A DNA stretch of 10,539 nucleotides from Ramlibacter sp. (GTDB lineage Bacteria; Pseudomonadota; Gammaproteobacteria; Burkholderiales; Burkholderiaceae_C), in assembly GCA_026785815.1 (NCBI GenBank), contig JAJAZH010000113.1:1-10539 (forward strand), in the 5' to 3' direction. Within the stretch, counting starts at the first letter, position 1. Each line of letters opens with the position of its first letter. Below the pieces are notes generated by a model that was not told where the DNA came from, did not search any database, and was given only the letters and a program-made list of their open reading frames with translations. The translations under genes and the position numbers were made by a program. Below are positions 6,264 to 10,539 of this stretch, in pieces.

Positions 6264-8528
6264 TTAATGGCTGCGATTGGCCGCGCTGGCGACGGTGGCC
6301 AACAACTCCGATGGCTCGACCGGCTTCGTCAGATGCGCCATGAAACCGCCGCGCAGGGCCTGGACGCGGTCTTGCGCGCGAGCAAACGCCGTCAGCGCGA
6401 TCGCTGGGACACCGCCCCCGCGCGCGGGCCCCAGTGCACGCACACGCCTGAGCAGCTCGAACCCGTCCACCTCGGGCATCCCGATGTCGCTCAGCAGCAC
6501 GTCCGGCCGATGCGCCTCCAGCAGCCGCAGGGCTTCATGCGCATCGCCGGCCACCAGCACCTCGGCTCCGCATTCCTCCAGCATGCGCCGCGCCAGCTCA
6601 CGCGCGTCGGTGGTGTCATCCACGACGAGCACTTTCACACCCGTCAGTTCGGGCAGGTCGCCCAGGCGGCTGATTTCGACCGCTCCTTTGGGATGCGCGC
6701 GCGCGCCTGCATTGCCATAGGCCTGCACCAGCATGACAGGCAGGTGGATTTGGAAGGTCGCGCCCTGACCTTCCCGGGAGCTTGCCTGGACGCTGCCGCC
6801 GTGCAGCTCGACCAGGCTCTTGACGATGGACAGGCCCAGTCCCAGGCCGCCGTATTGCCGCGTGGTGGACCCGTCGGCCTGGCGGAAGCGCTCGAACACG
6901 TGAGCGACGAACTCGGGTTTGATGCCGATGCCGGTATCCGAGACCGTGATCTCCACGTGCGAATTGACGCGCTCTAGCGTCACCTGCACCTTGCCGCCCT
7001 TGGGCGTGAACTTGATCGCGTTGGACAGCAGGTTACCCATCACCTGTTGCAGCCGCCCGGGATCGCCCGGCACCGGGCCGGCCGAAGGATCGAGCATGCG
7101 CTCGATGCGGATGTTCTTGGCATCGGCGGCGGGCCGCGCCGTTTCCAGCGCCGCTTCGATGAACGACATGGGCTCAACCGGCTGGACGTCCAAACGCACC
7201 TTCCCGGCAGTGATGCGGTTCATGTCCAGCAGGTCCTCGATCAGCTGGATCTGAACCTTGGAGTTGCGCTCGATGATGTCCAGGCCCTTGTCGACGTCCT
7301 GCGGCCGGTCACGGCTTCGGCGCAGGATGTGAACCCAGCCAAGGATGGCCGACAGCGGCGTGCGCAGCTCGTGGGACAACGTCGCCAGGAAATCGTCTTT
7401 GAGCGCGCTCATGCGTTCGGCCAGGTCGCGCGCCGCCCGCTCGCTCTCGAGCAGCCTCTCGCGTTCCTGCGACGCCTTTTGCGACGCCTCGTACAGGCGG
7501 GCGTTGTCGATGGTGACAGCGGCTTGCGCCGCCAAGCCCTCCATGATCCTCTGGCTACGTTCGTTGAACACGCCGGGTTCGGGATGCCCGAAGAACAGGC
7601 CGCCGATCACCTCGCCGGAGCGCGACACCACCGGCACGGCGAGGTAGCTGCGCACGGGCAGGTGGTTGGGCGGCATGCCGTGGTGCGGGCCCCACTGCCC
7701 GTAGCGCGGGTCCTTCGTCACGTCGTCGCTGCGGATCGGCGGTTCACCCCTGAAGGTCGGCCCAAACAGGGCGGTGGCCCTGGGGTGGCCGAACTTCTCG
7801 AACGCTGAAACCGGCGCCCCCGAGAGGGTGTAGAGCAGCAAGACGTCGCCGTTGTCGTCGGTCACGTTGTAGAAGAAAGCGCCGAACTTCGCGCCGATGA
7901 TCTGGGTGCCCGCATCGGTCACCGCCTGGACGGCGGAGCGCAGGTCCACCATCGAAGCCAGCTCGCGCCCGGTGCTGTTGAGCAATTCCAGCATCCGGGT
8001 TTCGTCGCGCAGGGCGTCCTCAGCCTTGCGATGGTCGGTGATGTCGCGATAGCTCCAGACGCGCCCCACCACCTCGCCTTCCACCACCTGCGGGCGAGAA
8101 TATCGTTCCAGCAGGCGCCCGTCGGACAGTTCCAGCAGGTCGAAGCTTGTTGGCGGCGCGGTGCGATAGATCTCCTCGACTCTCGCAACGACAGCGGAAG
8201 GGTCGGTGAAATAGCCTGCGATCACCCGCATCAGAGCGGGGTGGTCAACCCCCTCCAGCAGGGCGGCCTGCGTCTTCCACATCTGCACGAACTTCTCGTT
8301 GAAGGCCGTCACCCGGAATGTCTTGTCGGTCACCAGGATCCCGTCGGTTGCGGAATCCAGCGTCGCCTTCATCATCGCCAGGGAATGGGCAAGCTGCCTG
8401 GTCTTGCGCTCCAGATCTTCCTTGGCGTCAATCAGCTCCTGCTCGGCCTGCCGGCGGACCTTCAGGATCGTTGAGGCGTTGCGCAGCGCAACTGCCTTCA
8501 GCAACTCGTCTTCGTGCTCGGCCTGCAT
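6264..8528 (-). CDS. Soluble hybrid sensor histidine kinase (PAS-GAF-HisKA-HATPase-REC)
   Basis: A 754-residue hybrid two-component kinase. Domains in order: an N-terminal helical, probably coiled-coil stretch (about 1-50); a PAS domain (about 52-165, DSATDGILVTD to YRDITDHRKAE); a GAF domain (about 185-345); a dimerisation/phosphoacceptor domain with the H-box LSHELRTP (His386); an ATPase domain with N-box NLLSNAIKFTP (Asn503), DTGIG (531-535) and GLGLGL (561-566); and a receiver with the acidic pair Asp637-Asp638, phosphoacceptor Asp681, Thr713 and Lys735. All catalytic residues are present. No transmembrane helix or signal peptide is visible, so it should sense a cytoplasmic signal through PAS and GAF. 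The receiver ends the protein, with no output domain or phosphotransfer domain, so its target is unknown. The ATG at 8528 overlaps the upstream gene's stop (TGATG), implying coupled translation. A longer reading from 8642 would overlap that gene by 115 bases and is unlikely. Confidence 0.95.
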   Translation of the reverse strand: MQAEHEDELLKAVALRNASTILKVRRQAEQELIDAKEDLERKTRQLAHSLAMMKATLDSATDGILVTDKTFRVTAFNEKFVQMWKTQAALLEGVDHPALMRVIAGYFTDPSAVVARVEEIYRTAPPTSFDLLELSDGRLLERYSRPQVVEGEVVGRVWSYRDITDHRKAEDALRDETRMLELLNSTGRELASMVDLRSAVQAVTDAGTQIIGAKFGAFFYNVTDDNGDVLLLYTLSGAPVSAFEKFGHPRATALFGPTFRGEPPIRSDDVTKDPRYGQWGPHHGMPPNHLPVRSYLAVPVVSRSGEVIGGLFFGHPEPGVFNERSQRIMEGLAAQAAVTIDNARLYEASQKASQERERLLESERAARDLAERMSALKDDFLATLSHELRTPLSAILGWVHILRRSRDRPQDVDKGLDIIERNSKVQIQLIEDLLDMNRITAGKVRLDVQPVEPMSFIEAALETARPAADAKNIRIERMLDPSAGPVPGDPGRLQQVMGNLLSNAIKFTPKGGKVQVTLERVNSHVEITVSDTGIGIKPEFVAHVFERFRQADGSTTRQYGGLGLGLSIVKSLVELHGGSVQASSREGQGATFQIHLPVMLVQAYGNAGARAHPKGAVEISRLGDLPELTGVKVLVVDDTTDARELARRMLEECGAEVLVAGDAHEALRLLEAHRPDVLLSDIGMPEVDGFELLRRVRALGPARGGGVPAIALTAFARAQDRVQALRGGFMAHLTKPVEPSELLATVASAANRSH

Positions 8529-9589
8529 CAGACACCCAGTGCGTGAGCTGCCAGGGCAGTACCTGCCACCCGCGCGCTGATCTTGGCGAAGGCCGTGTCG
8601 CGAGTGGTGGAGGTGTCGTCGCAAAACGGCGAGAAGCCGCAATCGTCCGTGGTGCCCAGCCTGTCCAGCGGGAGATAGTCGGCCGCCTGCAGCCCGCGGT
8701 CGCGCACCTGCTCGGCGGTCTCGATGCGGGGGTCGATCGGCGCGACCACCCCCACGAAAACAGTCTGGTCGGGCTTCATGTAGCGGCGAATGATCTTGAG
8801 CACCTTGACGGGATCTTTCTCGCCGGCCAGCGCCACATAGAAGTTGCCCGCCTTCAGCTCGAACAGGCTGGGCAGCAGCTCCTCGTAGTCCACGTCCGCG
8901 CTGTGGGTTGAATCACGGTCACCGCCAGGGCAGGTGTGGATGCCGATGAGCCGGCGGTCTTGCTGCGAAAAGCGCGAAAGGGCCAGGTTGTTCAGGTCGA
9001 TGAAGCTGTTGAGCAGGTGACCGCTGGGGTCGATCTTCATCGCCAGCCGCCCTTCGGTGAAGTCGATCTGCACCTTGTGAGCACCTTTTTGGAGGCAACG
9101 GCGCACCTCGGTCTCGTGTTCCCGCAACAGGTCGTCGATGAACTCTTCGCGCGAATAATCCGGCAGCCCCTCGGCCGGGTACATCAGGCTCAGGGCTGAA
9201 GGCGAAATGACGGCCTGCTTCACCGCTACCTTCGAAAAGCGACTGGCCACGTCAAGGAAGGCGTCTGCGTAACGTTTATAACGAAACGGCCCCTGCGTCA
9301 GGCGCGGCATGCGGCGCGTGTGACCCGCCGCGAAGGGGATGCGAAAGCCGTCGGGCGCGGTGTTGCGCAACCCGTGTACGCAATAGGTCCAGAAGTTATG
9401 GTACTTACGTTGCTCGCCGTCGGTCACTACCGGCGAGCCGGTCTGCTCGAAGCGTTCCACGGTGTCGCGGATCGCCTCTTCGTACAGAGGGAACAGGCTG
9501 GGATGCTCGGCATCACCGGCCTTTTCTATCGCTGCCAGTAGGGATAACGGCCTCGGAATACTTCCGATCGGCTCGGTAGGGATCGTCAT
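8528..9589 (-). CDS. MetE C-terminal-type (core-MetE-like) methionine synthase family protein
   Basis: A 353-residue protein matching the C-terminal catalytic barrel of cobalamin-independent methionine synthase, without the N-terminal half of full-length MetE (about 750 residues). It opens with TEPIGSIPRP (the usual G-S-x-P-R start) and has VVTDGEQRKYHNFW, a DFTEGRLA strand and a probable zinc site: His218 and Cys220 in GIHTCPGGDRDS, Cys317 in TDDCGFSPF, with Glu257 the likely fourth ligand. Such proteins transfer a methyl group to a thiol such as homocysteine. Known short forms use methylcobalamin, need a partner protein (MesD with MesX), or are annotated as epoxyalkane:CoM transferase homologues, so the true substrate and methyl donor cannot be set from sequence. 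It heads a two-gene unit, with its TGA overlapping the ATG of the hybrid kinase. The start at 9589 has only a weak ribosome-binding site. Confidence 0.88.
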   Translation of the reverse strand: MTIPTEPIGSIPRPLSLLAAIEKAGDAEHPSLFPLYEEAIRDTVERFEQTGSPVVTDGEQRKYHNFWTYCVHGLRNTAPDGFRIPFAAGHTRRMPRLTQGPFRYKRYADAFLDVASRFSKVAVKQAVISPSALSLMYPAEGLPDYSREEFIDDLLREHETEVRRCLQKGAHKVQIDFTEGRLAMKIDPSGHLLNSFIDLNNLALSRFSQQDRRLIGIHTCPGGDRDSTHSADVDYEELLPSLFELKAGNFYVALAGEKDPVKVLKIIRRYMKPDQTVFVGVVAPIDPRIETAEQVRDRGLQAADYLPLDRLGTTDDCGFSPFCDDTSTTRDTAFAKISARVAGTALAAHALGV

Positions 9590-9753
9590 TCCAATACTTT
9601 AGGTGCATCCGCCGCTGCTGGTAGTAGGACGGGCCCTACGCGCTGACATTCGCCTCAGCTCCTCGGACGCGAACATGCCGCGGATACTTTCGGCGACGGT
9701 GCAATCGAATCCGGGAAGCCGGTGGACATGCTGCCGCGCCGGCGCGCCAGCCC
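9590..9753 (-). promoter_or_regulatory. Intergenic region upstream of the methionine synthase-like gene
   Basis: 164 bases between the uvrD stop and the methionine synthase-like start. It should carry any promoter for the two-gene unit, but I see no convincing -35/-10 pair and no recognisable cobalamin, SAM or SAH riboswitch. Two small structures are present: a perfect 12-base palindrome CGCGCCGGCGCG at 9735-9746, just after uvrD, possibly part of its terminator; and a GTAGG/CCTAC stem at 9624-9628 with 9635-9639. An A/T-rich patch lies just before the start codon (about 9590-9602). Confidence 0.4.
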
Positions 9754-10539
9754 CTACGTCACCGGCGTCAGCTTGGCCACCGACAGCGCCAGCCACTTGA
9801 TGCCGTGGCGCGGGAAATTCACCTGGGCCCGCGCGTCGTCGCCCAATCCCTCGAGCGACAGCACCGTGCCTTCGCCGAACTTGGTGTGGAACACCTTCAT
9901 GTTGGCGCGCAGGCCATGCGCCGGAACCGCCTTTTGCGGCGGCAGCGCCGGGTTGGCAAAAGTGCCGCCGGCCGCCGGGGCGTACTCGCGGCTGAAGCCG
10001 CCACCCCGGGTACTGGGATAGCCGGCGCCATAGCCGAAGGAGGAGCCGCCGAAGTTCTGGTTCTTGGGCGTCAGCCACTTGAGCGCGCCCTCGGGCAATT
10101 CGTCGAAGAAGCGGCTCTTGACGTTGTAGCGGGTCTGGCCATGCAGCAGCCGGGTCTGCGAGTAACTGAGGTAGAGGCGCTTGCGCGCGCGCGTGATCGC
10201 CACGTACATCAGGCGTCGCTCTTCTTCCAGGCCCTCGTATTCCGTCATCGAGCGCTCGCTCGGGAACAGGCCCTCCTCCAGCCCGGTGATGAAGACGCAG
10301 TCGAACTCCAGGCCCTTGGCCGAGTGCACCGTCATCAGCTGCACCGCCTCCTGGCCGGCGTTGGCCTGGTTGTCGCCGGACTCCAGCGCGGCATGGGTGA
10401 GGAAGGCGGCCAGCGGCGACAGCGTCTCCCCGGTCTCGGCGTCGGGTGGCACGGGTTCGCGCTGGGCCGCCCCGAGCGACCCCGCGCCCCCACTCGGGGC
10501 AGGCCGCAGGCCATGGGGGTCCAATTGGTCCGGCGTCGG
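9754..10539 (-). CDS. uvrD: UvrD/PcrA-type DNA helicase II, C-terminal third
   Basis: 261 C-terminal residues of a superfamily 1A 3'-5' helicase acting in nucleotide excision and mismatch repair; the N-terminal two thirds lie beyond the window. Visible are the segment SPLAAFLTHAALESGDNQA, helicase motif V in QLMTVHSAKGLEF, a GLEEGLFPSE segment, and motif VI in EEERRLMYVAITRARKRLYL with the conserved arginines. A Gly-rich linker (FGGSSFGYGAGYPSTRGGG) follows. The last 45 residues form the Tudor-like domain (KVFHTKFGEGTVLSLEG to IKWLALSVAKLTPVT) that in UvrD/PcrA contacts RNA polymerase. Before SPLAAFL there is an unusual Pro/Gly-rich stretch encoded by a GC-rich palindromic repeat (separate entry). 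The gene ends normally at TAG 9754-9756. Confidence 0.95.
   Translation of the reverse strand, partial: PTPDQLDPHGLRPAPSGGAGSLGAAQREPVPPDAETGETLSPLAAFLTHAALESGDNQANAGQEAVQLMTVHSAKGLEFDCVFITGLEEGLFPSERSMTEYEGLEEERRLMYVAITRARKRLYLSYSQTRLLHGQTRYNVKSRFFDELPEGALKWLTPKNQNFGGSSFGYGAGYPSTRGGGFSREYAPAAGGTFANPALPPQKAVPAHGLRANMKVFHTKFGEGTVLSLEGLGDDARAQVNFPRHGIKWLALSVAKLTPVT
10455..10528. repeat. Probable GC-rich palindromic repeat inside uvrD
   Basis: A patch of runs of C and G with arms such as GCCCC-GAGT-GGGGGC (minus strand), two near-copies of a CCCCGAG/CTCGGGG core about 20 bases apart (10470-10475 and 10493-10499), and a CCAATTGG palindrome at 10521-10528. It encodes LDPHGLRPAPSGGAGSLGAA in the uvrD frame, low-complexity and unlike helicase sequence. 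It resembles the dispersed intergenic repeats of Comamonadaceae that I remember. That resemblance is from memory and unchecked. Confidence 0.45.

Noticed and set aside
8529..8642. A longer start for the hybrid kinase at 8642
   Set aside because: It would overlap the methionine synthase-like gene by 115 bases; the added residues resemble no domain, and the ATG at 8528 makes a standard TGATG coupling junction.
9599..10078. A 159-codon minus-strand frame crossing the uvrD end and the intergenic region
   Set aside because: Most of it is an out-of-frame shadow of uvrD. The last 40 or so codons after uvrD could be a gene remnant, but I recognise nothing in them.

Overview
This is a GC-rich stretch of bacterial chromosome. 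It most resembles a betaproteobacterium of the order Burkholderiales, probably family Comamonadaceae (Ramlibacter, Variovorax or Polaromonas-like). The reasons are the block polA / DUF2782 protein / type II homoserine kinase / BPSS1780-family membrane protein close to uvrD, the style of the protein sequences, and a GC-rich palindromic repeat of a kind I associate with that family. The genus cannot be fixed from the sequence alone.

Layout. (1) 1-2762, minus strand: DNA polymerase I (polA), complete at its N-terminus and lacking only about the last 15 residues at the window edge. (2) 2763-2814: a very short divergent promoter region with a hairpin next to the polA start codon and a TACAAT -10 box so close to the next gene that its mRNA may be leaderless. 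(3) 2815-5677, plus strand: a tight four-gene run of a secreted DUF2782 protein, homoserine kinase (thrB), a BPSS1780-type six-helix membrane protein and a Tat-exported FecR-domain protein. The gaps are +1 nt, +17 nt and a 23-nt overlap. (4) 5704-5734: a hairpin shared by converging genes. (5) 5732-about 6010, minus strand: the C-terminal half of a TPR protein whose N-terminus is missing. (6) About 6010-6263: gene-free, with one strong hairpin just downstream of the next gene. (7) 6264-9589, minus strand: a two-gene unit, first a short MetE-type (core-MetE-like) methionine synthase homologue and then a 754-residue soluble PAS-GAF-histidine kinase-receiver hybrid. The two are joined by a TGATG stop/start overlap. 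(8) 9754-10539, minus strand: the C-terminal third of the UvrD helicase, with a probable palindromic repeat translated in frame in a linker.

How the genes fit together. polA and uvrD are DNA-repair housekeeping genes, and thrB is threonine biosynthesis (homoserine to O-phosphohomoserine). The central block 6010-9750 looks like an accessory insertion or replacement between conserved neighbours, because the TPR gene is broken exactly at its edge. The methionine-synthase homologue fused operonically to a cytosolic hybrid kinase is the least ordinary part of the window. I see no transposase, integrase, tRNA, rRNA, CRISPR array or obvious defence system, and no clearly new multi-gene system beyond this unexplained kinase/methyltransferase pair.
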